The notes beneath the pieces are model-generated. The model made no database searches, was not told where the DNA came from, and saw only the letters and a list, made by a program, of their open reading frames with translations. A DNA stretch of 64,000 bases from an uncultured Hyphomicrobiales bacterium (GTDB lineage Bacteria > Pseudomonadota > Alphaproteobacteria > Rhizobiales > Devosiaceae). The DNA lies in assembly GCA_903842455.1 (NCBI GenBank), contig CAIMLX010000254.1:1-64000 (forward strand), written 5' to 3'. Both the position numbers and the translations under genes were made by a program. Positions 26,545 through 36,811 of the stretch are shown piece after piece. Position 1 is the first letter of the stretch, and every line of letters starts with the position of its first letter.

Positions 26545-27756
26545 ATGAAGATCAAAGAGATCAAGGTCATCGTCTGCTCGCCCGGACGGAACTTCACCAC
26601 GGTGAAGATCATCACCGACGAGGGCGTCTACGGCATCGGCGACGGCACGGTGAACGGCCGCGAGCTGGCGGTCGTTTCCTACCTGCAGGACCACATCGCC
26701 CCTACGCTCATCGGCAAGGACCCGCTCCGCACCGAGGACATCTGGCAGTACCTCTACAAGGGCGCCTACTGGCGTCGCGGCCCGATCACCATGGCGGCCA
26801 TCGCCGCCATCGACATGGCGCTGTGGGACATCAAGGCCAAGGTCGCCAACATGCCGCTCTACCAGCTGCTCGGCGGCCGGTCGCGCGACAAGGTGATGGT
26901 CTACAAGCATGTCGGCGGCCTCGATATCAACGAGGTCGTCGAAGGCGTCGTCGCCATGAAGGAGCAGGGCCTCGAGGCGATCCGAGCCCAGGTCTCGATC
27001 CCCGGCCTGCCGCCGATCTACGGCACCGGCCCCGGCGCCGTGCAGACCAATGGCGGCATGGTCCGCGCAATGCCGGTCGAGGAAGTCTGGGCCACGCACA
27101 AGTACATGCCGCTGGTGCCGAAGCTGTTCGACAAGCTGCGTGACACGGTCGGCTACGACGTGCACTTGATGCACGACGTCCACCACCGCCTCACCCCGAT
27201 CGAAGCCGCCCGTCTCGGCAAGGACCTCGAACCCTACCGTCTGTTCTGGCTGGAAGATGCCATCCCGGCCGAACTGCAGGAAGGTTTCCGCATCATCCGG
27301 CAGCACACGACGCAGCCGCTGGCCGTGGGCGAGATCTTCAACTCGATCTACGACTGCACCACGCTGATCCAGGAACAGCTGATCGACTACATCCGCGTCA
27401 CTGCCGTGCACGCGGGCGGCGTCACCGGCATCAAGAAGATTTTCGACTTCGCCTCGATCTACCACGTGAAGTCGGCCTGCCATGGCCCGATGGACATGTC
27501 GCCCGCCACCATGGGCGCCAACATCCACGTCGATACCGCCATCTCGAACTTCGGTATTCAGGAGTTCACCGGCTACACCCAGGAGACCTACGACGTCTTC
27601 AAGTGCGACTGGCGCTACGAGCGCGGCTATCTCTACCCCAACGAGACGCCCGGCAGCGGCACCGACATCGACGAAGCCCTCGCCGCCAAATACCCCTATT
27701 CGCCCGCCTACCTGCCGGTCGCCCGGCTGGAAGACGGCGGCATGACCAGCTGGTAA
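26545..27756 (+). CDS. manD: D-mannonate dehydratase family protein (ManD, enolase superfamily)
   Basis: A 403-residue enzyme closely resembling the ManD/RspA subgroup: MVYKHVGG, the LMHDVHHRLTPIEAARL strand with metal-ligand Asp and catalytic His, WLEDAIP, and AVGEIFNS with the third ligand. The C-terminal YLPVARLEDG followed by a Trp-ending tail is a signature of this subgroup. The known reaction of active members is dehydration of D-mannonate to 2-keto-3-deoxy-D-gluconate; low-efficiency members also use D-gluconate, so the physiological substrate is not proven. It lies 22 bases after the preceding dehydratase-like gene. Confidence 0.88.
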   Translation: MKIKEIKVIVCSPGRNFTTVKIITDEGVYGIGDGTVNGRELAVVSYLQDHIAPTLIGKDPLRTEDIWQYLYKGAYWRRGPITMAAIAAIDMALWDIKAKVANMPLYQLLGGRSRDKVMVYKHVGGLDINEVVEGVVAMKEQGLEAIRAQVSIPGLPPIYGTGPGAVQTNGGMVRAMPVEEVWATHKYMPLVPKLFDKLRDTVGYDVHLMHDVHHRLTPIEAARLGKDLEPYRLFWLEDAIPAELQEGFRIIRQHTTQPLAVGEIFNSIYDCTTLIQEQLIDYIRVTAVHAGGVTGIKKIFDFASIYHVKSACHGPMDMSPATMGANIHVDTAISNFGIQEFTGYTQETYDVFKCDWRYERGYLYPNETPGSGTDIDEALAAKYPYSPAYLPVARLEDGGMTSW

Positions 27757-27823
27757 CCCGGAGCGTTGCCAGGAAAAGTTGCAGACTTTTCCGGTTCGGC
27801 AGCGCGACAACGAAGAGACTGCC

Positions 27824-28987
27824 ATGAAAATCACCGCCATCAAGCCGTATCCCGTGTGGGTCGGCCACCGTAACCAGCTCATCGTCAAGATCGAGACCGA
27901 CGAAGGCATTTTCGGCTGGGGCGAAAGCGGCCTGTCGGGCCGCGAGAAGGCCGTGGTCGGCGCGCTCGAGCACTACGCCCAGATCCTTGTCGGCAAGGAC
28001 CCGATGCAGATCGGCCATATCTGGCAACTGCTCTATCGCAGTCAGTATTTCGAGGGCGGCCGCGTCCTCACCGCCGCCCAGTCGGCCATCGATATCGCGC
28101 TGCACGACATCAAGGGCAAGGCGCTCGGCGTCCCGGTCTACGAGCTGCTCGGCGGCAAGCACCGCAACGTCATCCCCACCTTCGCCTCCACCGGCGGCAT
28201 CACCGATGACGGCAACGAAACCATCGAGCAGGCCAAGGCGCTGATGGCGCGCGGCTGGAAATCCATCCGCTTCTTCCCCGCCGCCTGGGGTGGCCCGGAC
28301 AACATCTTCGAGCCACGCGAGTCGATCGGCAAGACCGCGAAATTCCTGATCCGCGCCCGCGAGGAGCTCGGCGACGAGGTCGTGCTCGGCATCGACTACC
28401 ACCACCGCCTGTCCGTCGCCGAAACCGCCAGCTTCTGCCAGAAGATGCCGTCCGGCACCCTCGACTTCCTCGAGGAGCCGATCCGCGACGAGACGCCGGA
28501 AGCCTACGAGTCGCTCCGCACCCTCACCGACGTGCCCTTCGCCATCGGCGAGGAGTTCGCATCGAAGTGGCAGTTCCTCCCCTACATCGAGCGCGGCATC
28601 CACCAGTACAACCGGCTCGACCTCTGCAATGTCGGCGGCTTCACCGAGGCGATGAAGGTCGCCGGCTGGTCCGAGGCGCATTATGTCGACCTCATGCCGC
28701 ACAATCCGCTCGGCCCGATCTGCACCGCCGCGACCATCCACTTCTCGGCCGCCACCGCGAATTTCTTCGCGCTCGAAGTGCGCGCCAATGCCACCGATCT
28801 CTACGCCGGCACCCCCACCGCGGACCTGTTCCCGCTCATGCCGATGCTCGATGGCGCCGTCTACCCCGTGCCCACCGCCCCCGGCCTCGGCATCGAGATC
28901 AACGAAGACAAGCTGACCGAAAAATCCTTCCAGTTCTGGGAGGCCCCCAAGCTGTATCGCCGTGACGGCTCGGTCACCAACTGGTAA
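27824..28987 (+). CDS. Galactonate dehydratase-like enolase-superfamily enzyme
   Basis: A 387-residue enzyme. GIDYHHRLSVAETASF carries the first metal-ligand Asp and a His pair, FLEEPIRDE the second ligand, and AIGEEFAS the third. VDLMPHNPLGP provides the His of the D/H dyad region, as in DgoD-like dehydratases. The start ATG at 27824 follows GAAGAGA; an upstream frame to 27779 lacks support. The 67-base gap before it contains no obvious terminator. Probably dehydrates an aldonic acid to a 2-keto-3-deoxy acid that the downstream RraA-type protein may cleave. Confidence 0.85.
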   Translation: MKITAIKPYPVWVGHRNQLIVKIETDEGIFGWGESGLSGREKAVVGALEHYAQILVGKDPMQIGHIWQLLYRSQYFEGGRVLTAAQSAIDIALHDIKGKALGVPVYELLGGKHRNVIPTFASTGGITDDGNETIEQAKALMARGWKSIRFFPAAWGGPDNIFEPRESIGKTAKFLIRAREELGDEVVLGIDYHHRLSVAETASFCQKMPSGTLDFLEEPIRDETPEAYESLRTLTDVPFAIGEEFASKWQFLPYIERGIHQYNRLDLCNVGGFTEAMKVAGWSEAHYVDLMPHNPLGPICTAATIHFSAATANFFALEVRANATDLYAGTPTADLFPLMPMLDGAVYPVPTAPGLGIEINEDKLTEKSFQFWEAPKLYRRDGSVTNW

Positions 28988-29014
28988 GCCACACCCCATT
29001 CGGAGGAACTTCTA

Positions 29015-29782
29015 ATGCGTACGATTCAGACCCCCATTCCGGCGTTCAAGCGCCCGCCCAAGGATATGCTCGATGCCCTCAGGGACATCGGCACCGCCAC
29101 CGTAGCCGGCTCGCTCGGCCATGCCGGCTTCCGCAACCCGCACATGCTCGGCCCCGTGACGCAGAACCCCGGCGCCTCGATCGTTGGCGTCGCGCAGACT
29201 CTGCAGTTCCTGCCGCAGCGCCCCGACCTGTTTGCCGAGGGCGAGTATTCCGATCCCGAAGTCCAGCTGCACCGCCACGTTCTCTACGAGATCGAGGAAG
29301 GTGACGTGGTCGTTGTCGATGCGCGCGGCGACATGAGTTCGGGCGTCTTCGGCGACATGATGTCGACCTACTTCAAGGGCCGCGGCGGCGCCGGCATCGT
29401 CATCGACGGCGTCATGCGCGACCGTCCCAACGTCGAAAAGCTCGGCCTCAAGACCTGGCTGCGCGGCTGGACCCCGAACTACCACGTCCAGGTCTCGATC
29501 TTCCCGAACGCCGTGAACGTGCCGATCTCGTGCGGCGGCGTCACTGTCATTCCGGGCGACATCATCATGGCCGACGATGACGGCGTCGTCGTCCTGCCGC
29601 AGTCGATGGCCGAGAAGGTCATCGAAGATTCCAAGAAGCACGCCGAGTGGGAAGTGTTCAGCCGCGAAAAGCTGATGGTCGGCGCCGACCTCCGCCGCTA
29701 CTACCCGCTCCACCCCGACGCCGAAGACGAATACCAGGCCTGGCGCAAGGCCAACGGCCTCCCCCCGAGCCCCAGCCGCTAA
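29015..29782 (+). CDS. RraA-like family protein (candidate class II 2-keto acid aldolase)
   Basis: A 255-residue protein of the RraA/HMG-aldolase fold. GDMSSGVFGDMMSTYFKGRG, followed by AGIVIDGVMRD, is the conserved binding region; in pyruvate aldolases of this fold, the Asp of DGVMRD binds the divalent metal and the Arg polarises the carbonyl. Metabolic members cleave 4-hydroxy-4-methyl-2-oxoglutarate or related 2-keto acids. Position after three sugar-acid dehydratases suggests cleavage of a 2-keto-3-deoxy sugar acid. GGAGGAAC precedes the ATG. A strong terminator follows, closing the operon. Confidence 0.83.
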   Translation: MRTIQTPIPAFKRPPKDMLDALRDIGTATVAGSLGHAGFRNPHMLGPVTQNPGASIVGVAQTLQFLPQRPDLFAEGEYSDPEVQLHRHVLYEIEEGDVVVVDARGDMSSGVFGDMMSTYFKGRGGAGIVIDGVMRDRPNVEKLGLKTWLRGWTPNYHVQVSIFPNAVNVPISCGGVTVIPGDIIMADDDGVVVLPQSMAEKVIEDSKKHAEWEVFSREKLMVGADLRRYYPLHPDAEDEYQAWRKANGLPPSPSR

Positions 29783-29805
29783 GCGCTGGCCTCGCAGGAC
29801 CTACG

Positions 29806-29834
29806 AAGGGCGCCCAAGTGGCGCCCTTTTCTTC
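29806..29834 (+). terminator. Rho-independent terminator of the sugar-acid operon
   Basis: A 7-bp GC stem GGGCGCC / GGCGCCC, extended by AA/TT, with loop CAAGT, then TTTTCTT. It lies 24 bases after the RraA-like stop. Confidence 0.9.
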
Positions 29835-29904
29835 GCCCTGCCGGCCCACGCATGCCGCTCCCCCTCCACCGCCTGCCAGTTCACCCCTCCCGCCCAACAC
29901 CACT

Positions 29905-29993
29905 GTCACCCCGGCGAAAGCCGGGGCCCATCCTGATGGCTCGGATAAGCACCGCACCGCCTCAGGCTGGATCCCGGCCTTCGCCGGGATGAC
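29905..29993. repeat. REP-like inverted pair (family A, GC-shifted variant)
   Basis: Units 29905-29930 (GTCACCCCGGCGAAAGCCGG plus GGCCCA) and 29968-29993 (TGGATCCCGGCCTTCGCCGG plus GATGAC) face each other across 37 bases. The outer GTCA/TGAC and the inner GAAA/TT(T)C loops match the other copies, but the stem is CCCGGC instead of CCCTGC. The pair lies in the 256-base space between the operon terminator and the convergent MAPEG gene; nothing else was seen there. Confidence 0.8.
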
Positions 29994-30038
29994 AGCGAAA
30001 ACCGAAATCAAGACGACGGTTCGGCCCTTACCGCTGCC

Positions 30039-30512
30039 CTAGAACGCCGCCCCCACCCCGGCCCACACACTCGCCCCCGCCATGAACACGATCGCCAGCG
30101 AGCCGGGCGTCCACAGCATGGCCCTCACATCATGAATCTGCGCCGTCATGTAGGCCCAGAAGTGGAGCCCCCGCGTCACCACGTAGCCGTAGAACACCAC
30201 CTGCGCCAGCCACAGCGGCGGCGCCGTCGTGACGTAGATCAGCCCCGCCACGAAGAAATACGGCAGGTTCTCGAGGTCGTTCATCTGGATGCGGCGGATG
30301 CGCTCGACCTTCTCGTTCGGCGTAAGCTGGCTGTCGTGCGGCTTGGGATTCAGCTGCGTTTTCTTGGCGTCCTCCGGGTTCCGGAACCCGGCGTTCTCGC
30401 CCATCATCCGCACCACCGTGAGCCAGCTCATCGCCACGCCCTTGAGCAGCATGATGCCCGCAGCGATCGCATACGTCGCGAACACCGGGTTCGCCAAACT
30501 CAAATGTTCCAC
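30039..30512 (-). CDS. MAPEG family membrane protein
   Basis: A 157-residue protein with four predicted membrane segments (FATYAIAAGIMLLKGVAMSW, LPYFFVAGLIYV, PLWLAQVVFYGYVVTRGLHF, GSLAIVFMAGASVWAGVG). The cytoplasmic ERIRRIQMNDLENLPYF stretch is the MAPEG motif in which NDLEN contacts glutathione. The family comprises glutathione transferases/peroxidases of the membrane. The start is a GTG at 30512 with GGTGGAG upstream. It is divergent from a TetR gene, which probably represses it. Confidence 0.87.
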   Translation of the reverse strand: MEHLSLANPVFATYAIAAGIMLLKGVAMSWLTVVRMMGENAGFRNPEDAKKTQLNPKPHDSQLTPNEKVERIRRIQMNDLENLPYFFVAGLIYVTTAPPLWLAQVVFYGYVVTRGLHFWAYMTAQIHDVRAMLWTPGSLAIVFMAGASVWAGVGAAF

Positions 30513-30560
30513 TTTGTACGGTCTCCACCCGCCGGCGCCCTCGCCAGATCATGCAATCAA

Positions 30561-30583
30561 TTTTTAGACCAACGTTCGAAAAA
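30561..30583. promoter_or_regulatory. Candidate TetR operator in the MAPEG/tetR divergent region
   Basis: TTTTTAGACC followed by AACGTTCGAAAAA forms an imperfect 23-base dyad centred on AACGTT, 49 bases from the MAPEG start and 64 from the TetR start. Symmetry is only partial. Confidence 0.3.
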
Positions 30584-30646
30584 GTCAACGAATGGACTTT
30601 TATTGCGCCTCGCGGTACAGCTGGAGACGATTCGACGCGAGGCGAC

Positions 30647-31291
30647 ATGCGCAAGCCGACCACCGACGACGCCCGAAAAGCCCGCCAGCAGCGCAAGCGC
30701 GACCGTTCACGTGACGATATCCTTGCCGCCGCCCGCGCCGTACTGCTCCGCGATGGCATCGCCGCGGTTACCCTGGAGGCCGTTGCCCGCGAGGCGGGGA
30801 TGTCGAAGACCGGGCTCTACTACTACTTCTCATCCAAGGAAGCGCTGGTCTTCGAGCTGATCTTTGCCGCCTACGAGAACCACGCCCAGCGCGTTCAGGA
30901 AGCCGTAGCGGCCACCGAAACCGGGGCGGAAGCGCTCGGTGCTGTCATCCGCAATACCGTCGAGGTCTATTCCGGCCAGATGGACGATTTCCGGCTCGCC
31001 TTCCTGCTTGGCCAGGTCACTGGATCGGCCGACATGCGGGTTTCAGCCGAGCAGTTGCAGCGCATCCGCCCGCTCAACGACATGTTCCTCGCCGGCACCA
31101 CCCGTCTCCTAGCCGATGGCAACTCAACCGGCCCGGTCGAGCCCCGCCTCCTCGCCTTCCTGGCTTTGCTGTCCGCCATCGGGCTGCTGACGATGAAGGG
31201 GCTGGTCGAGTCCCAGGGCGACCCCCTGCTCTACTCTGACGACCAGATGATTGACGCGCTCAGCAGCATCTTCGCCAGGGCGGTGGAGTAA
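30647..31291 (+). CDS. TetR/AcrR family transcriptional regulator
   Basis: A 214-residue repressor. A basic N-terminus (KARQQRKRDRSRDDILAAA) precedes the TetR HTH, whose recognition part is VAREAGMSKTGLYYYFSSKE, about residues 43-62. The C-terminal ligand-binding half is all-helical. The start at 30647 has GAGG four bases upstream; an in-frame ATG at 30551 would extend the protein over the likely operator. It probably controls the divergent MAPEG gene and itself; the ligand may be an electrophile or lipid peroxide, by analogy with MAPEG function. Confidence 0.88.
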   Translation: MRKPTTDDARKARQQRKRDRSRDDILAAARAVLLRDGIAAVTLEAVAREAGMSKTGLYYYFSSKEALVFELIFAAYENHAQRVQEAVAATETGAEALGAVIRNTVEVYSGQMDDFRLAFLLGQVTGSADMRVSAEQLQRIRPLNDMFLAGTTRLLADGNSTGPVEPRLLAFLALLSAIGLLTMKGLVESQGDPLLYSDDQMIDALSSIFARAVE

Positions 31292-31678
31292 GGTCGTCCT
31301 GCCGACTTATCCCCGCGCCTCAGCCGCGTGCGATTCTGCCTCGTCTCCTGCAGGGCGGGCGCTCGCGACGAACGTGCGGCGGGGGATATCGGGGGCCGGG
31401 AAGTCGTTTCCGGCGGGCCGCGGTGTGAGCAACCGGCAGTTGGACGTCTTCACTGGCGTCCGTGTCCGCTCCCTTGCACCCCCGTCCAACTCATCCCCGA
31501 TCGACCGGCGGGGCGAGAGTCTCGCTTTTTTGCGGACTAACCGCGTTGGGGCTCAGCCCCGCCGGTCACCCGCCCATTCATCAACCCGAGGCCGCGCGGC
31601 CAGCGGGGGTCCAGGCACATCTTTGTTTCTGTTTCGTTCCATGCTAGCGTGCTCGGATCGAACCGCTTGGAACCGCCC
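31292..31678. other. 387-base intergenic stretch with structured segments, no gene seen
   Basis: No coding frame with a credible start and codon pattern was found on either strand. The stretch contains a terminator-like hairpin (31513-31531), then GCGGACTAACCGC, GGGGCTCAGCCCC and GGCCGCGCGGCC hairpins, and a probable promoter zone for the DUF763 gene (TTGTTTC...TGCTAGCGT, about 31624-31650). I looked for tRNA T-loops, SRP RNA, tmRNA and RNase P core motifs and found none. A small RNA ending at 31531 is possible but unproven. Confidence 0.5.
31513..31531 (+). terminator. Terminator-like hairpin with T-run
   Basis: GCGAG-AGT-CTCGC followed by six T residues. It lies 222 bases after the TetR stop, so it ends either a long tetR 3' region or an unannotated small RNA. 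Confidence 0.55.
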
Positions 31679-33587
<1,909 letters not shown>

Positions 33588-33601
33588 TCAGCGCTGCGCC
33601 A

Positions 33602-35083
33602 TCACAGGTGGTGCCTGTATCGGCCGCTCGGGTCCCGGGGCAGCAGTTCCTGCACCGCCACCGTGAACCCGCGCCGGTAGAAATTGTAGATGCGGTCCCG
33701 GTCGGGAAACTCCGTCCCCTCCGGGTGCCCCTCGGCCAGCCAGTCGAGGTAGGTGACGAGGTGCGTCACCTCCTCCCGCGCTTCCCACAGGTAGGGATGG
33801 AAGGCGTAGAACAGGTCGCGGTTCTCGAGTTCCGTCATCAGGTCGAACAGGTTCCGGATCCGGTCCCTGAGCCCGGTGATCGCCGCATGCCCCTCGCGCC
33901 AGGTCGCCGACGTCACGTCGGGATGCGCCTCGCTCAGCATCCGACGCGCCGTCTGCAGCAGCGCCTCCACCTCCGGCCCCTGCCGGAACGGCTGGTAGAA
34001 CAGCTCGACCAGCAGGCGGACGTCCTCCAGCGGCAGCAGCTTTGTCGGCTGCGTAAAGGCCAGCCGGAACCGCTTCTGCCAGATAGGCAGCGCCGCCGCG
34101 AGTGCGTCACCTTCGACATCCACGCCGCGGGCGAACGCCCCCGTGGTGTGCACTGGCACGAAATTGGCCTCGAACTCGTTGTTGGGGTTGGTGATCAACC
34201 CATCGATCAGCCCGAGGATTTCCGCCTTCCGTCCGCCCAGTGGCCCCGCCATCACGCGGCGGATATCGTAGTCGTTGGCGTGGAAATTCTCCCAGATCAC
34301 CGGCTTCCGCCGCAGCACCCTGCCGATCTCGCGCAGCCCCTCCGCCGACAGCGTCTTCGACACGATGTCCGGCCCCGTCCAGAACACGCCGATCTCGGGA
34401 TTGAGCCCCTCCCCGACGGTGTTGAGATAGGCCGAGCCAGGCACGTCGTGCCCCGCGAACGCACCACAATACTCGGTCGGGCAGAACAGCAGCACCGGCT
34501 GCTCCACCTGCGACTTCAGGTGCTCGAAAGCGGAGTTGGTGAAATACACCTGCGCCGCGGCGAAGCTGTCGAATGCCCTATCGTCCGCCGCCGCCATGGT
34601 GCGCGGAATGTCGTCGAACAGCAGCGCGAAATGCTTCACCCCGAGGGCCAGGAGCTGGTCGAGCCGGCGCTTCAGCGCCTTGAGGTCGCTTGCGTCCGAG
34701 TAGACGACATCAAGACATGGGGCGATGGCCACCATGAAGTTGAGCTTCCGCGCACGGGCCGCCTCGACCAGGTCCTGGAGTTCTGCGGCTTCCGCCGCAT
34801 TGTAGATTTCGCGCCAGCGCGCCCGGATCTTGATGTCGTCCTTCGGGCCGTAGACGAAGGTGTTCATCCCCGACCCGACGATCCAGTCGAGCATTTCGAG
34901 CCGCTGCCGCGGTGTCCACGCCCGGCCGTAAAACCCCTCGATCACCCCGGTGAGCAGCGGCTTCGAGGTAACGATGCCGCCCAGTTCCCGGTCATCGGTC
35001 GTGTCGAAAGTCGTGTCCATCGACCAGCCGGCGAGCCCGGGCGGCAGCGAAGAGGCGATCGGTTCGTCACGCATGATGGTCAT
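33602..35083 (-). CDS. GH84 family beta-N-acetylglucosaminidase (O-GlcNAcase-like)
   Basis: A 493-residue cytosolic enzyme (no signal peptide). GH84 landmarks are GVIEGFYGRAWT (residues 47-57), the YGPKDD block near 79, the catalytic aspartate pair D157-D158 in ALLFDDI, and ENFHANDYD near 265. GH84 enzymes remove beta-linked GlcNAc by substrate-assisted catalysis. The start (MTIMRDE) lies three bases after the permease stop; a second ATG is three codons in. Being cytosolic and downstream of an importer, it probably acts on imported GlcNAc-containing compounds, though action on cell proteins cannot be excluded. Confidence 0.9.
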   Translation of the reverse strand: MTIMRDEPIASSLPPGLAGWSMDTTFDTTDDRELGGIVTSKPLLTGVIEGFYGRAWTPRQRLEMLDWIVGSGMNTFVYGPKDDIKIRARWREIYNAAEAAELQDLVEAARARKLNFMVAIAPCLDVVYSDASDLKALKRRLDQLLALGVKHFALLFDDIPRTMAAADDRAFDSFAAAQVYFTNSAFEHLKSQVEQPVLLFCPTEYCGAFAGHDVPGSAYLNTVGEGLNPEIGVFWTGPDIVSKTLSAEGLREIGRVLRRKPVIWENFHANDYDIRRVMAGPLGGRKAEILGLIDGLITNPNNEFEANFVPVHTTGAFARGVDVEGDALAAALPIWQKRFRLAFTQPTKLLPLEDVRLLVELFYQPFRQGPEVEALLQTARRMLSEAHPDVTSATWREGHAAITGLRDRIRNLFDLMTELENRDLFYAFHPYLWEAREEVTHLVTYLDWLAEGHPEGTEFPDRDRIYNFYRRGFTVAVQELLPRDPSGRYRHHL

Positions 35084-35086
35084 CGG

Positions 35087-35926
35087 TCAGTCCATGGCCG
35101 TCGCCGTAAGGCCGGCGATCACGTGCCTTTGCAGGATGAAGTAGAGGATGAGAATTGGCACCGTGGTGATCGCCAGGGCGGCGAACACCAGCGAATAGTT
35201 GGTGCTGTGGTAGCCCGAGAACCGCACCAGTCCCACCGGCAGCGTCCGCTGCGCGTCATCGGTGACGAACAGCAGCGCGAACAGCAGTTCGTTCCACACC
35301 GCGATGGTGTTGAGCACGATCATCGTCAGCATCGCCGGCCACACCATCGGCACCGACACGTGCCAGAAGATCTCCCACGTGTTCGCGCCGTCAAGCCGCG
35401 CCGCTTCCTCCATGTCGGGCCGTATCGACAGGAAGTACGAGCGCATCAGGAAGGTGGTGAAGGCCAGCTGCCACGCCGCACCTGGCAGGATCAGCGCCCA
35501 GTGCGTGTTGAGCAGATGCATGTCGCGCAGCTGGGTGAACAGCGCGATCGCCACCGAAGGCGGCGGCAGCAGCAGCCCCACCAGCAGCACGCGGTACATC
35601 AGCGTGCGCCCCGGAAACTCGAGCCGGGTGAACGCGAACGCCGCCCCGGTCGCAAACAGCACGCACATCGACACCGCCATGACGGTGACGAAAACCGAGT
35701 TGAGGTAAAGCGTGCCGAGCCCGCCGACATTCCACGCCTCGATCAGGTTCCCCCACTTCCACTCGCTCGGCAGGGCGAAGGGCGTGCGGAAGATCTCGCG
35801 ATTGGACTTGAAGGCCGAGTAGACCATCCAGATCGCCGGGTAGAACATCACCAGCACGATCACGCCGGCACTGCCGAACTGCAGCCACTCGGCCGCGCTG
35901 CGCGGCCGTTCAGTAGCGCGTGACAT
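35087..35926 (-). CDS. Carbohydrate ABC transporter permease (MalG-like)
   Basis: A 279-residue inner-membrane protein. Hydrophobic segments include GVIVLVMFYPAIWMVYSAF and TVMAVSMCVLFATGAAFAF, and the EAA loop is AARLDGANTWEIFWHVSVPM. The gene overlaps the upstream permease by 17 bases and runs into the GH84 gene with a three-base gap. No ATPase gene lies in this operon; the UgpC/MalK-like ATPase at 24005 or another outside the window must energise it. Confidence 0.92.
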   Translation of the reverse strand: MSRATERPRSAAEWLQFGSAGVIVLVMFYPAIWMVYSAFKSNREIFRTPFALPSEWKWGNLIEAWNVGGLGTLYLNSVFVTVMAVSMCVLFATGAAFAFTRLEFPGRTLMYRVLLVGLLLPPPSVAIALFTQLRDMHLLNTHWALILPGAAWQLAFTTFLMRSYFLSIRPDMEEAARLDGANTWEIFWHVSVPMVWPAMLTMIVLNTIAVWNELLFALLFVTDDAQRTLPVGLVRFSGYHSTNYSLVFAALAITTVPILILYFILQRHVIAGLTATAMD

Positions 35927-36803
35927 GGCCGCGCTCCGAAATCTTGAGATAGGCGATCGAAATCACCGACACGACGACCGTCAGCACCACGGTCAGCGCC
36001 ACGCCATAGCCGATCTGGTTCTGGTCGAAGGCCTGCTTGATGATCCACGTCGCCGGCACTTCGGTCGCTCCGAACGGCTGCCCGTTGGTCATGGTAAAAA
36101 ACAGGTCGAACCCGGCGAAGCCGCCCGTCACCGCCAGCAGGATGCACACGATGACGTTCTGCTTAAGCATCGGCAGGGTGATGGCGAAGAACTGCTGCGT
36201 GCCGTTGGCGCCGTCGAGCTTGGCCGCCTCGTAGAGGTTGCGCGGAATGCGGCGGAGCGCGGCAAAGAAGATCACCATGTAGAAGCCGGCATATTTCCAG
36301 CCCGACACGATGCAGATGAACAGCAGCGCCGTTTCCGGCTGCGCCAGCCACGGCTGCGCCCAGTCGCCGAGCCCCACCGAACGGAGCGTCGAGTTGAGCA
36401 GGCCCGTCCGGTAGTCGAGCACGAACTTCCACAGCACGCCCGCCGCCGACATCGACAGCACCACCGGCGCAAAGAACATGCCGCGCATCAGCGAGAAGCC
36501 GCGCCGGTCAGAGTTCAGCAGCACCGCCATGAACAGCCCGAACGACACCTCGAAGACGAGCGTCGCGAGGATGTAGAGCACCACATGCACGAACGACATG
36601 AGGAAGGTCGGATCGGTCAGCGCCCGTGCGAAATTGGCGAACCCGGCCCAGCGCGGCGCGCTGAACCCGTCCCAGTAGGTGAAGGCGTAGTAGACCGACG
36701 CCCCAAGGGGCAGCAGCACGAACGTCGCGAAAAGGAGCATCGCTGGTGCCGCGAACAACATGTTCGCGGCACCGCTGCTGATGGGGGCCGACCGGTCTTG
36801 CAA
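35910..36803 (-). CDS. Carbohydrate ABC transporter permease (MalF-like)
   Basis: A 297-residue permease with six main membrane segments (MLFAAPAMLLFATFVLLPLG near residue 15 onward), a SPR-type FFAPVVLSMSAAGVLWKFV and the EAA loop AAKLDGANGTQQFFAITLPML. It lies eight bases downstream of the binding-protein gene and overlaps the next permease by 17 bases, indicating coupled expression. Confidence 0.92.
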   Translation of the reverse strand: MQDRSAPISSGAANMLFAAPAMLLFATFVLLPLGASVYYAFTYWDGFSAPRWAGFANFARALTDPTFLMSFVHVVLYILATLVFEVSFGLFMAVLLNSDRRGFSLMRGMFFAPVVLSMSAAGVLWKFVLDYRTGLLNSTLRSVGLGDWAQPWLAQPETALLFICIVSGWKYAGFYMVIFFAALRRIPRNLYEAAKLDGANGTQQFFAITLPMLKQNVIVCILLAVTGGFAGFDLFFTMTNGQPFGATEVPATWIIKQAFDQNQIGYGVALTVVLTVVVSVISIAYLKISERGHVTRY

Positions 36804-36811
36804 CGGACGAG

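Noticed and set aside
31307-31489. Short antisense frame in the non-coding stretch (ARERTRTPVKTSNC) as a sign of a tRNA
   Set aside because: Spurious frames of this look can come from tRNA genes, but no T-loop GGTTCGA-type sequence or cloverleaf could be built.
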